Shown here piece by piece: positions 18,131 to 26,560 of a stretch of DNA of 64,000 nt. The DNA lies in assembly GCF_014268595.2 (NCBI RefSeq), contig NZ_CP077091.1, forward strand, positions 828,501 through 892,500, in the 5' to 3' direction. Origin of the DNA: Pseudomonas hamedanensis (GTDB taxonomy: Bacteria; Pseudomonadota; Gammaproteobacteria; Pseudomonadales; Pseudomonadaceae). Made by a program: the position numbers and the translations under genes. Within the stretch, counting starts at the first letter, position 1. Each line of letters opens with the position of its first letter. A model generated the notes under the pieces. The model was not told where the DNA came from. It saw nothing but the letters and a program-made list of their open reading frames with translations, and made no database searches.

Positions 18131-18236
18131 TCGTTCCCATGCTCTGCGTGGGAACGCCTCAATGGACGCTCTGCGTCCGCTTTAGATGGGACGCGGAGCG
18201 TCCCGGGCTGCATTACCACGCGGAGCGTGGGAACGA
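18131..18236. repeat. Compound palindromic repeat between mtlD and mtlY
   Basis: Alternating palindromes built on GTTCCCATGCTCTGCGTGGG, GGACGCTCTGCGTCC, GGGACGCGGAGCGTCCC and CCACGCGGAGCGTGG run through almost the whole 123-nt gap. The last copy abuts the mtlD stop codon. Elements of this 'CGCTCTGCG' kind are dispersed repeats in Pseudomonas and differ from the REPs seen elsewhere in this window. Inside an operon it may attenuate expression or protect the upstream mRNA. Confidence 0.75.
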
Positions 18237-19712
18237 TCAGGTAGTGAGAACTTTTTCCAATGTTTGCGAAACCCCAACCTCGCGCAAACTCTCGCAGCAC
18301 CACTCGAACGCCGCAACAAATTCCGCCGAGTTCGGTATCGCCGTGCCGAAAATCTCTTCGACGCCCAACAACCGTTCCGTTATCGACCCGTCCTCCGCCA
18401 CCAGTCCCTGGCAAAAAGCCGCCCGCGGATCCGGTATCGAATAGGTATCGCCATTCTCGTCTATCCCCTTCAGATACAACGCCCACGCCGCTACCACCAA
18501 TGCAGCGCGTCTGGTCTCGCGTCCATCGGCGATCAATCGGTTGATCGTCGGCACGGTGAACTTGGGGAATTTCGACGAGCCATCCGAACACACCCGCTCA
18601 AGTTGATCGGCAATCGCCTGATTGGAAAAGCGCGCCACCAGCGTGTCCTTGTAGTCGCTCAGGTCGATGCCCGGCACCGGTGCCAGTTGCGGTGTAACGT
18701 CGAGATCCATATAGGCGCGCATGTATCGCACGAACAACGGATCGTTCATGGTTTCGTGGACGAAACGATAGCCTTTCAGAAAACCCAGATACGTCAGGGC
18801 CAGATGGCTGCCGTTGAGCAGTTTGATTTTCATCTCTTCGTAGGGCGTTACATCGTCGGTGAACTGCACGCCGACCTTTTCCCAGGCCGGACGGCCATTG
18901 ACGAATTTGTCTTCCAGCACCCATTGCACGAACGGCTCGCAGACCACCGGCCAGGCATCGTCGACGGCGTGTTTGTCGGCCAGTTGCAGACGGTGCGCGG
19001 TGCTGGTCATTGGCGTGATGCGGTCGACCATGGCATTGGGGAAGCTGACGTTCTGCTCGATCCAGTCACGCAGGTCGGGATCGCGCAACGCGGCGAACGC
19101 CAGCAGCGCCTTGCGGGTCACCGCGCCGTTGTGCGGCAGGTTATCGCAGGACATCAAAGTGAACGCTGGCGTGCCCGCGCCACGGCGCTTGGCCAGGGCA
19201 GCACAGAGGAAACCGAACACGGTTTTCGGCGCGTCAGGGTGGGCCAGGTCGTGTTGAATCTGCGGCAAGTGCGCCATGAATTCGCCGTTGCTGTCGTCGA
19301 TGCAGTAACCGCCCTCGGTGATGGTCAGCGAGACGATGCGGATCTGCGGATCGGCCAGTTTGTCGATCAGCGCCCGCGCGCCGTCCTCGGCCAGCAACAT
19401 GTCGCGTATCGCGCCGATCACACGCACTTCGGTGTCATCGCTGTCACCCAGTTCGAAGAGGGTGAAGAGGTAGTCCTGCTCCTTGAGATCATCACGGGCA
19501 CGGCGGTCTTCGGCACGCAGGCCGACGCCGCAGATCGCCCAGTCGAGTGCCTCGCCGCGGTTCATCAGCGCGTCGGTGTAATAGGCCTGATGGGCGCGAT
19601 GAAAACCGCCGACGCCAATGTGGGCGATGCCTTGGCGGGTGTCGCGCAGCTCATAGCGCGGCAGTTGCACTTCGGGGGCGAGGCGGTTGAGGTTGTGTGA
19701 GTTGAGTTTCAT
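18237..19712 (-). CDS. mtlD: Mannitol 2-dehydrogenase
   Basis: A polyol-specific long-chain dehydrogenase of 491 residues that oxidises D-mannitol to D-fructose with NAD, and probably D-arabitol or sorbitol too. Signs are the nucleotide-binding GIAHIGVGGFHRAHQAYY near residue 30, TITEGGYCID, SCDNLPHNGAVTRKALLAFA, the PNAMVDRITPMT segment and the catalytic Lys in EEMKIKLLNGSHLALTYLG. The length is typical. It lies 10 nt downstream of mtlK and is followed by the palindromic repeat and the two kinase genes. Confidence 0.95.
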   Translation of the reverse strand: MKLNSHNLNRLAPEVQLPRYELRDTRQGIAHIGVGGFHRAHQAYYTDALMNRGEALDWAICGVGLRAEDRRARDDLKEQDYLFTLFELGDSDDTEVRVIGAIRDMLLAEDGARALIDKLADPQIRIVSLTITEGGYCIDDSNGEFMAHLPQIQHDLAHPDAPKTVFGFLCAALAKRRGAGTPAFTLMSCDNLPHNGAVTRKALLAFAALRDPDLRDWIEQNVSFPNAMVDRITPMTSTAHRLQLADKHAVDDAWPVVCEPFVQWVLEDKFVNGRPAWEKVGVQFTDDVTPYEEMKIKLLNGSHLALTYLGFLKGYRFVHETMNDPLFVRYMRAYMDLDVTPQLAPVPGIDLSDYKDTLVARFSNQAIADQLERVCSDGSSKFPKFTVPTINRLIADGRETRRAALVVAAWALYLKGIDENGDTYSIPDPRAAFCQGLVAEDGSITERLLGVEEIFGTAIPNSAEFVAAFEWCCESLREVGVSQTLEKVLTT

Positions 19713-19722
19713 CGCTTAAGTC

Positions 19723-20826
19723 TCAGGCGGCCGCGCGCAGTGGGCGGGTCAGCGCCACGCCGTCGGCATTGAATAAATGGCAGTGAGTCGGATCCAGACG
19801 CAGGCTCAGTTGTTCACCGTAACGGCTGGCCAGATCGCCGCGCACGCGCATGGTCAGGGCTTCACCGGCCGCGGTGGTGACGTGGCAGAAAGTGTCGCTG
19901 CCCAGCCGTTCGCTGACGTCGGCCGTGACCTGCAAGGTGCAGTCGCCCGGTTGCGCCAGCTCCAGATGCTCCGGGCGAATGCCCAGGGTCACGGCGCTGC
20001 CGACACTCAGCTCGCCGGCATTGAACGCCAGGACGATGCGGCTGCCGGCGTCCAGCGCCACTTCACAACGGTGGCCGTCAATGCGCGCAATCTTGCCCTT
20101 GAGGAAACCCATTTTCGGCGTGCCGAGGAACCCGGCGACAAACAGATTCGCCGGTTGGTGGTACAGGTCCAGCGGCGAGCCGACCTGTTCGATCCTGCCG
20201 CCATTGAGCACCACAACCTTGTCGGCCATGGTCATCGCTTCGACCTGATCATGGGTCACGTAGATCATCGTCGCTTGCAGGTCTTTATGCAGGCGCAGCA
20301 GTTCCAGACGCATCTGCACGCGCAACGCGGCGTCGAGGTTGGACAGCGGTTCGTCGAACAGGAAAATCTTTGGGTTGCGCACGATGGCGCGGCCGATCGC
20401 CACACGCTGACGCTGGCCACCGGACAGCTGTTTCGGCTTGCGCTCAAGCATCGGGCCGAGCTCAAGAATGCGCGCCGCTTCGCCGACCTTCTTTTCGACT
20501 TCAGCTTTCGGTACGCCGGCCAGATCGAGGGCGAACGACATGTTCTTTTTCACCGTCATGTGCGGGTACAGCGCGTAGGTCTGGAACACCATCGCCAGAT
20601 CGCGCTTGGCCGGGCTGACTTCGGTGATGTCGCGGCCGTCGAGTTCGATGGTGCCGCCGCTGACTTCTTCCAGGCCGGCGATCAGCCGCAGCAAGGTGGA
20701 TTTACCGCAGCCGGACGGGCCGACGAACACCACGAATTCCTTGTCGTTCACTTCCAGGTCGATGCCCTTGATGATGGAAAAGCCTTCGAAGCCTTTTTGC
20801 AGATTCTTGATTTTCAGGTTGGCCAT
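19723..20826 (-). CDS. mtlK: Polyol ABC transporter ATPase
   Basis: A 367-residue ATPase of the MalK/SmoK type, energising the MtlEFG polyol importer. Walker A is GPSGCGKST (about 36-44), the signature [15 protein letters not shown], Walker [13 protein letters not shown], and the H-loop [14 protein letters not shown]; a C-terminal TOBE region follows ([10 protein letters not shown]). A GGAGG Shine-Dalgarno seven bases before the ATG at 20826 fixes the start; the upstream in-frame extension crosses a REPIN. It is separated from mtlG by that REPIN. Confidence 0.94.
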   Translation of the reverse strand: MANLKIKNLQKGFEGFSIIKGIDLEVNDKEFVVFVGPSGCGKSTLLRLIAGLEEVSGGTIELDGRDITEVSPAKRDLAMVFQTYALYPHMTVKKNMSFALDLAGVPKAEVEKKVGEAARILELGPMLERKPKQLSGGQRQRVAIGRAIVRNPKIFLFDEPLSNLDAALRVQMRLELLRLHKDLQATMIYVTHDQVEAMTMADKVVVLNGGRIEQVGSPLDLYHQPANLFVAGFLGTPKMGFLKGKIARIDGHRCEVALDAGSRIVLAFNAGELSVGSAVTLGIRPEHLELAQPGDCTLQVTADVSERLGSDTFCHVTTAAGEALTMRVRGDLASRYGEQLSLRLDPTHCHLFNADGVALTRPLRAAA

Positions 20827-20876
20827 GAGATGGGCCTCCGCATTGTTGTTATTCGTCTGAGCCGAACATGCTTTTT

Positions 20877-20966
20877 TGTGGGAGCGAGCTTGCTCGCGAA
20901 AGCGGACTGTCATTCACCATTGATAGCGACTGATATGGCCTCTTCGCGAGCAAGCTCGCTCCCACA
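20877..20966. repeat. REPIN inside the mtl operon (mtlG-mtlK)
   Basis: Inverted copies of TGGGAGCGAGCTTGCTCGCG at 20877-20900 and 20943-20966. The two cores share a G-to-T variant (GAGCTTGC) relative to the copy at 272, so the arms have been kept matched to each other. Confidence 0.85.
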
Positions 20967-20988
20967 GGGGGACGGTTTCGCTTTGAGA

Positions 20989-21819
20989 TCATTTCACGGC
21001 ACCAAACGACAGGCCGCGCACCAGTTGTTTCTGGCTGATCCAGCCAAAGATCAGGATCGGCGCACAGGCCAGGGTCGAGACCGCCGACAACTTGGCCCAG
21101 AACAAGCCTTCGGGGCTGGAATACGAGGCGATCAACGCGGTCAGCGGCGCGGCTTTCGATGAGGTCAGGTTGAGCGACCAGAACGCTTCGTTCCAGCACA
21201 GGATCAGCGACAGCAGCACGGTCGATGCCAGTCCGCCCTTGGCAATCGGCAGCAGCACGCGAACCATTTCCTGCCACAACGTCGCACCGTCGAGGCGGGC
21301 GGCTTCGAGGATGTCTTTGGGGATGTCTTTGAAGTAGGTGTAAACCATCCACACCACAATCGGCAGATTGATCAGCGTGTAGATCACGATCAGTGCCACG
21401 CGCGTGTCGAGCAGGCCGAAACTCTTGGCCAGCAGGTAGATCGGCATCAGCACGCCCACTGGCGGCAGCATTTTCGTCGAGAGCATCCACAGCAGGGTGC
21501 CTTTGGTGCGCTGGGTTTCGTAGAACGCCATGGAGTAGGCGGCCGGCACCGCGATCAACAGGCACAGAGCCGTCGCGCTGAAAGAAATCACCACGGAGTT
21601 CCAGGCGAAACTGAAGTAGTCACTGCGCTCATTGATGTGCAGATAGTTTTCAAGCGTCGGCGCGAAGATGAACTGTGGCGGCGTGGCGAACGCATCGATT
21701 TCGCTCTTGAAACTGGTCAGCACCATCCAGAAGATCGGGAAGAAAACCACGATCGCGATGGCCCAGGCCAGCGTGCCGAGCAACAGGCTTTGCAAGCGGC
21801 GGGATTGTTGGAGAGTCAT
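20989..21819 (-). CDS. mtlG: Polyol ABC transporter permease
   Basis: A 276-residue MalG-type permease with six predicted membrane helices, the first at about residues 15-33 (LAWAIAIVVFFPIFWMVLTSF). The conserved EAA loop that docks the ATPase reads EAARLDGATLWQEMVRVLLPIAKGGL. It starts 8 nt after the mtlF stop, behind GAGG, so the two permease subunits are translationally close. It forms the inner-membrane channel with MtlF. Confidence 0.93.
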   Translation of the reverse strand: MTLQQSRRLQSLLLGTLAWAIAIVVFFPIFWMVLTSFKSEIDAFATPPQFIFAPTLENYLHINERSDYFSFAWNSVVISFSATALCLLIAVPAAYSMAFYETQRTKGTLLWMLSTKMLPPVGVLMPIYLLAKSFGLLDTRVALIVIYTLINLPIVVWMVYTYFKDIPKDILEAARLDGATLWQEMVRVLLPIAKGGLASTVLLSLILCWNEAFWSLNLTSSKAAPLTALIASYSSPEGLFWAKLSAVSTLACAPILIFGWISQKQLVRGLSFGAVK

Positions 21820-21827
21820 GGCAGGCC

Positions 21828-22754
21828 TCAGGCTTTGTCAGTCAGGTTTTTGCCGATCATCCGCACCAGAATGATCGCGGCGATGTTGGCAATGACCACG
21901 GCAATCAAGCCGCCCGCCGAAGCCATGCCGACGTCAAACTGCACCAGCGCCTGGTTGTAGATCAGGTAGGCGAGGTTGGTCGAGGCGTAACCGGGACCGC
22001 CGTTGGTGGTGGTAAAAATCTCGGCGAACACCGAGAGCAGGAAAATCGTCTCGATCATCACCACCACGGCAATCGGCCGCGCCAGGTGCGGCAGGGTCAG
22101 GTGCCAGAAAATCGCGATCGGACCGGCACCGTCCAGGCGTGCGGCTTCTTTCTGTTCCTGATCCAGCGACTGCATGGCGGTCATCAGGATCAGGATCGCG
22201 AAGGGCAACCACTGCCACGAAACAATGATGATGACCGACAGCAGCGGGTAGTGCGCGAGCCAGTCCACCGGTTGCGCCCCGAACAGCTTCCAGACGTACG
22301 CAAGAATCCCTGAGACCGGATGGAAGATCAGGTTTTTCCAGATCAGCGCGCCAACCGTGGGCATGATGAAAAACGGCGATATCAGCATGACCCGGACGAT
22401 GCCGCGACCGAGGAATTCACTGGCTTCCAGCAGCGCGCTGATCAACACGCCGCACACCACGCTGATCAGCAACACGCTGCCAACCAGCAGCAGAGTGTTG
22501 GTCGCACCGGGCATGAATCCCGAATCGCTCAGGAAGTAAGTGAAGTTTTCCAGCCCCACGAACTGGTTTTCACCGGGGTAAAGCAGGTTGTAGCGGATCA
22601 TCGAAAAGTACACGGTCATGCCCAGCGGCACGATCATCCACAGCAGCAATAGCGCCACCGAAGGGCTGACCAGAAACCAGCCGGGATTGCGCACGCGGAT
22701 TTTGCGCTGGGGTGGCGCAAGGTCGAGGTGGGCTTTGGCAGTTGAAGTATTCAT
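21828..22754 (-). CDS. mtlF: Polyol ABC transporter permease
   Basis: A 308-residue MalF-type permease. A cytoplasmic N-terminus of about 25 residues is followed by six helices, beginning with PGWFLVSPSVALLLLWMIVPLGMTVYFS (split by charged turns later). The EAA motif is EAARLDGAGPIAIFWHLTLPHLARP. It pairs with MtlG to form the membrane channel for mannitol and related polyols. A REPIN lies between it and mtlE. Confidence 0.93.
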   Translation of the reverse strand: MNTSTAKAHLDLAPPQRKIRVRNPGWFLVSPSVALLLLWMIVPLGMTVYFSMIRYNLLYPGENQFVGLENFTYFLSDSGFMPGATNTLLLVGSVLLISVVCGVLISALLEASEFLGRGIVRVMLISPFFIMPTVGALIWKNLIFHPVSGILAYVWKLFGAQPVDWLAHYPLLSVIIIVSWQWLPFAILILMTAMQSLDQEQKEAARLDGAGPIAIFWHLTLPHLARPIAVVVMIETIFLLSVFAEIFTTTNGGPGYASTNLAYLIYNQALVQFDVGMASAGGLIAVVIANIAAIILVRMIGKNLTDKA

Positions 22755-22792
22755 GGCAGTAACCGATTTCCGACAGGCAAATGAAGATCCTC

Positions 22793-22881
22793 TGTAGGAG
22801 TGAGCCTGCTCGCGATAGCGGTGTGGCAGTCACCACTTGGCTGGATGGAAAACCGCTATCGCGAGCAGGCTCACTCCTACA
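22793..22881. repeat. REPIN between mtlE and mtlF
   Basis: Inverted copies of TGTAGGAGTGAGCCTGCTCG whose arms extend through GCGATAGCGGT, giving roughly 30 matched bases on each side of the loop. It may stabilise the highly expressed binding-protein message relative to the permease genes. Confidence 0.87.
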
Positions 22882-22905
22882 AAAGGCAAGAGCGAACCGT
22901 GGGAA

Positions 22906-24216
22906 TTACTTGGGATAACCCGCGCGCTTCATCTCGCGCTCAGTGGTTTGCTGGGCCGCGGTGAGGGCTTGATCCACCGAGCTCTGGCCGATCAGCGCCG
23001 CCGAGAACAGCTTGCCGACCTGGGTGCCCACGGCCTGGAACTCAGGAATGGTCACCAGCTGAATACCGATGTAAGGCACCGGTTTTAGCGTCGGTTTGCT
23101 CGGGTCGGCTGCTTTCAGCGATTCCAGCGTCACCTTGGCAAACGGCGCGGCGCTCATGTACGCATCGCTGTAGGTCGAGGCGCGGGTGCCCGGCGGCACG
23201 TTAGCGATGCCGTCGGTCTTGGCGACCAGTTCGCCATACGCTTTGGAGGTGGCCCAGGCGCTGAAGACTTTCGCCGCGTCTTTGGACTTGGAGCTGGTCG
23301 GAATCGCCAGAGCCCACGAATACAGCCACGCTGAACCTTTATCGGTGACCTGATGCGGGGCAAAGGTGAAGCCGACGTGATCGGCGACCTTGCTTTGGGT
23401 TTTGTCGGTGACGAATGACCCCGCCACGCTGGCATCGACCCAGATCGCGCATTTGCCGCTGTTGAACAGCGCAAGGTTCTCGTTGAAACCATTGCTGGAG
23501 GCACCCGGCGGGCCGGATTTTTTCATGGTATCGACGTAGAAGTTCAGCGCGTTTTTCCACTCGGGACCGCTGAATTCGGGTTTCCACTGCTCATCGAACC
23601 AGCGCGCGCCGTAAGCATTGGCGACCGTGGTAATCAGCGCCATGTTCTCGCCCCAACCGGCCTTGCCGCGCAGGCAGATGCCGTACTGCTCTTTGTCTTT
23701 CTGAGTGAGCTTTTCCGCGAACCCGGCAATCTGTTCCCAGGTCGGCCGCTCCGGCATGGTCAGCCCGGCATTCTTGAACAGGTCGGTGCGGTAATAGGTG
23801 ATCGAGCTTTCCGCATAGAACGGCAGGGCATACAGCGAACCCTTGACCGACAAGCCTTCGCGCACCGACGGGAACACGTCGTCGAGGGCGTAATCGGCCG
23901 GTAGATCCTTCATCGGCTCCAGCCAACCCTTGCCGCCCCAGAGTGCTGCTTCGTACATGCCGATGGTCAGCACATCGAACTGCCCGCCCTGGGTGGCGAT
24001 ATCGGTGGTCAGGCGCTGACGCAGGACATTCTCTTCCAGCACCACCCAATTGAGCTTGATGTCCGGATGCTCGGTTTCGAAGGTTTTCGAAAGCTTTTGC
24101 ATACGGATCATGTCGCTGTTATTGACGGTGGCGATGGTCAGCGTCTGGGCGCCAAGGCTGATGCTGCTGAGGGTCATGCAGGTGAGGGCCAGCAGAGCTT
24201 TTGCAGTGGGTTGCAT
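22906..24216 (-). CDS. mtlE: Polyol-binding periplasmic protein
   Basis: A 436-residue family 1 solute-binding protein, the first gene of the mannitol operon. A signal peptide (MQPTAKALLALTCMTLSSISLGAQT) is cleaved near residue 23. Typical family segments are TIATVNNSDMIRMQKLSKTFE, FDVLTIGMYEAALWGGKGWL and the periplasmic lobe with TYYRTDLFKNAGL. The start at 24216 has AAGGAG at the right distance; an upstream ATG would spoil the signal peptide. The protein delivers mannitol, sorbitol or arabitol to MtlFGK. Confidence 0.93.
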   Translation of the reverse strand: MQPTAKALLALTCMTLSSISLGAQTLTIATVNNSDMIRMQKLSKTFETEHPDIKLNWVVLEENVLRQRLTTDIATQGGQFDVLTIGMYEAALWGGKGWLEPMKDLPADYALDDVFPSVREGLSVKGSLYALPFYAESSITYYRTDLFKNAGLTMPERPTWEQIAGFAEKLTQKDKEQYGICLRGKAGWGENMALITTVANAYGARWFDEQWKPEFSGPEWKNALNFYVDTMKKSGPPGASSNGFNENLALFNSGKCAIWVDASVAGSFVTDKTQSKVADHVGFTFAPHQVTDKGSAWLYSWALAIPTSSKSKDAAKVFSAWATSKAYGELVAKTDGIANVPPGTRASTYSDAYMSAAPFAKVTLESLKAADPSKPTLKPVPYIGIQLVTIPEFQAVGTQVGKLFSAALIGQSSVDQALTAAQQTTEREMKRAGYPK

Positions 24217-24339
24217 CGTGCACTCCTTTTCTGACACCCGACGGGGCAGAAGGACAGTTATTGTTTTTGTGTCTTCCGAATGCAGGAAGAATCTGCGCTG
24301 ATTACAACGGTCAATCGCTTGGGTGACAAATCATCCGTC

Positions 24340-24366
24340 GCACTTTTGTTGATACTTTTTTGCACT
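24340..24366 (-). promoter_or_regulatory. Candidate MtlR operator upstream of mtlE
   Basis: On the minus strand AGTGC occurs twice exactly 22 bp apart (AGTGCAAAAAAG and AAAGTGCGAC). AraC-type activators bind direct repeats spaced by about two helical turns, and the site lies 124-150 bp before the mtlE ATG. The adjacent gene encodes the cognate activator. I could not define a clear -35/-10 pair. Confidence 0.45.
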
Positions 24367-24452
24367 GGGCTTTGGCGACGGGAACGCAGGGTAGGGGATT
24401 GCAGCGGCCAGGGCTTATCCGATGTGTACAGGTTTCGGATACCCACAGCCCC

Positions 24453-24543
24453 CTGTAGGAGTGAGCCTGCTCGCGATAGCGGTGTGTCAGTTTGAAATGC
24501 GTTGGCTGACAAACCGCTATCGCGAGCAGGCTCACTCCTACAG
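24453..24543. repeat. REPIN between mtlR and mtlE
   Basis: Inverted TGTAGGAGTGAGCCTGCTCG copies with extended arms (GCGATAGCGGT), nearly identical to the element at 22793. It begins 14 nt after the mtlR stop and, with the operator at 24340, accounts for the 340-nt gap before mtlE. Confidence 0.87.
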
Positions 24544-24556
24544 GGAATTTGCGGTG

Positions 24557-25462
24557 TCAGTGGTGGTTCTGTTCAGTCAATCGCTGCACCGCCAATCGCC
24601 GATAATGCGACGGCGTCATGCCCTTGAGTTGCTGAAAGCGCCGGTTGAAGTTGGAAATATTGTTGAAGCCCGATTCGAAACACACCTCGGTGACCGGTTT
24701 ATCACCGTCGGCCAACAGTTCACAGGACTTGCTGATGCGAAGGCGATTGACGAACTCGATGAAGTTGCGTCCGGTGGCCTGTTTGAACACGCGGCTGAAA
24801 TAGGTGGGGGTCATGCCCAGATGGTCGGCGACTTCTTCCAGGGAAATGTCCCGGGCATAGTGGCTGAAGATGTAATCGACTGCACGGTTGGTGCGGTCAA
24901 TGTTGTGCTCGTCCGCCAGTTGCGGTGTGGTGGCGCCGGACAACAGCTGAAAATCGTCGCTCGCCGCCAGCAACTCCATCAAGATGAAAAAGTGTCCGAG
25001 GCGGGTAATGCCCTGACTGTCAGCGATGCGCTGCATCAGGGTCATGGCTTGCCGGATCGTGCGCTTGCAGCGGAATTCGATGCCGTACTGGGCACGCTCC
25101 AGCAACGGCGCCAGGGATTTGAGCTCGGCGAAGACCTGGTGGCCGCTTTCGAACAACTCATCGGTGAAATTGACCAGCATGTCGCGCTTTTCCACCACTT
25201 CATCTTCGGCCACTTGGCTGATCCAGTTGTGCGGCAGATTCGGGCCGGTGAGGAACAGCGTCTCGGGATAGAAGTTGCCGATGTAATCGCCGATGAACAC
25301 TTTGCCCGAGCTGGCGACGATCAAGTGCAGTTCGTATTCCTTGTGGAAATGCCAGCGCACCAGCGGGCAAGGGAAACCATGCTGGCGGTAGATGATGGAC
25401 AACCCGTTGTGGTCATCCATCAACTCGTAAGAAGGGTCGGTCACACGGGCGGTTCGGGTCAT
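24557..25462 (-). CDS. mtlR: AraC/XylS-type activator of the mannitol operon
   Basis: A 301-residue regulator with an N-terminal cupin-like ligand domain (WHFHKEYELHLIVASSG, with DYIGNFYPETLFLTGPNLPHNW) and a C-terminal AraC domain containing two helix-turn-helix motifs. The first is ISLEEVADHLGMTPTYFSR, the second KPVTEVCFESGFNNISNFNR followed by MTPSHYRR. It lies upstream of mtlE on the same strand and by homology activates mtlEFGKDYZ when mannitol, arabitol or sorbitol is present. The start at 25462 gives the normal length for MtlR. Confidence 0.93.
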   Translation of the reverse strand: MTRTARVTDPSYELMDDHNGLSIIYRQHGFPCPLVRWHFHKEYELHLIVASSGKVFIGDYIGNFYPETLFLTGPNLPHNWISQVAEDEVVEKRDMLVNFTDELFESGHQVFAELKSLAPLLERAQYGIEFRCKRTIRQAMTLMQRIADSQGITRLGHFFILMELLAASDDFQLLSGATTPQLADEHNIDRTNRAVDYIFSHYARDISLEEVADHLGMTPTYFSRVFKQATGRNFIEFVNRLRISKSCELLADGDKPVTEVCFESGFNNISNFNRRFQQLKGMTPSHYRRLAVQRLTEQNHH

Positions 25463-25537
25463 GGCTCGGTACTTTTCTTGTTATCGCCTGCCGATCATGC
25501 CTCGTTCCGCGCGCCTTGTGCCAGCGCACCGTGACGG

Positions 25538-26425
25538 TCAACGCCCCTGTCGGTTGCGTTCGAGCGCCGATTTATCCATGGCTTTCTGCCGATTGACCTC
25601 GAGGCAGAACTGCACGATTTTCGAGTTTTTGATGAAGTCGAAGTTGATGATGTTGCACTTCTTCGCCCAGTCCGTTCTGGCCGGATCGAACCAATCATCC
25701 AGTTCGTCGAGAATTCGCTGCGGACCACCGAGGGTGTAACAGGTCGCCGACAGGGACCACAGGTCCCATCTGCCCGGCGGGCTGCTCATTACATCGGTGA
25801 TGAACCGTTGCAGTTCAACAGTACTGACCTGCGACTGACCCACCCAGTAATGATCGATCTGCCTGTCGAATGTGCCTTGGTCAACGGTCCAAGGCACGGG
25901 CGCCGCCACCAACACTCTTTGCCAACGACTGATGTCTTTCAGCTCGCCAAGGGTCAAGTGGCGATGGTCCCGCGGGATCATCCGTTCGCCCAGATGTTGC
26001 AGCATCAGTTGTTTGAACTCGGCGTGATCGAATTTAGTGCTGCCATCGGATAGTTCATGGAAATCCAGAACGATAAACTCGTCGCTGCTTCGCTCCAGAA
26101 AACCATTAATGTCGCGAACAAGATCACCCAAATGTCGAGTAGAACGGTAATTGCTGTGTTGGAAGCGAAACTTGTTGAAGCCTGAAGCTTTCGCGTCATA
26201 AATGAGTCGGACGTCAAGTGCCCTGGCGCCGCGATTCAATTGCGAATAAAACGGCACGTCCTGGCACGCGAGCCAGTTGGCTCCGGGAATCAGCGGGTAG
26301 GAGGCCTCCCAGTCGCAGCCAGCGTTATGTGTGCCGGGTAGTGTCAGCTCCATCAGCGATAAGTTATCGATGTGCGGCGTATCAGCCATCCATTGGTGTG
26401 CCTGGATACTTGTTCCATTGTTCAT
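25538..26425 (-). CDS. PI-PLC X-domain phospholipase-like protein
   Basis: A 295-residue protein of the bacterial phosphatidylinositol-specific phospholipase C type. The two catalytic histidines are H33 in LTLPGTHNAGCD and H90 in FRFQHSNYRS; Asp/Arg in RALDVRLIYD and Glu/Asp in FIVLDFHELSDGS complete the expected site. Such enzymes cleave the glycerophosphate bond of phosphatidylinositol by forming a cyclic inositol phosphate. No signal peptide or membrane segment is visible, so export by the general pathway is unlikely; a specialised secretion route or a cytoplasmic role remain open. The start is supported by AGGAA. Confidence 0.82.
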   Translation of the reverse strand: MNNGTSIQAHQWMADTPHIDNLSLMELTLPGTHNAGCDWEASYPLIPGANWLACQDVPFYSQLNRGARALDVRLIYDAKASGFNKFRFQHSNYRSTRHLGDLVRDINGFLERSSDEFIVLDFHELSDGSTKFDHAEFKQLMLQHLGERMIPRDHRHLTLGELKDISRWQRVLVAAPVPWTVDQGTFDRQIDHYWVGQSQVSTVELQRFITDVMSSPPGRWDLWSLSATCYTLGGPQRILDELDDWFDPARTDWAKKCNIINFDFIKNSKIVQFCLEVNRQKAMDKSALERNRQGR

Positions 26426-26560
26426 GCGGTTGTTCCTGCGTTGTTCTGTGTGGAAGCAAAAGTTGTCTTCGCAGGAACGTTATAGTGATTGTTTTCTGTC
26501 GCGCCAATGGTTGTTGTAATGCAAACTATATGTAAGTGGAAGTTCAGCCACGGCAAGTGA

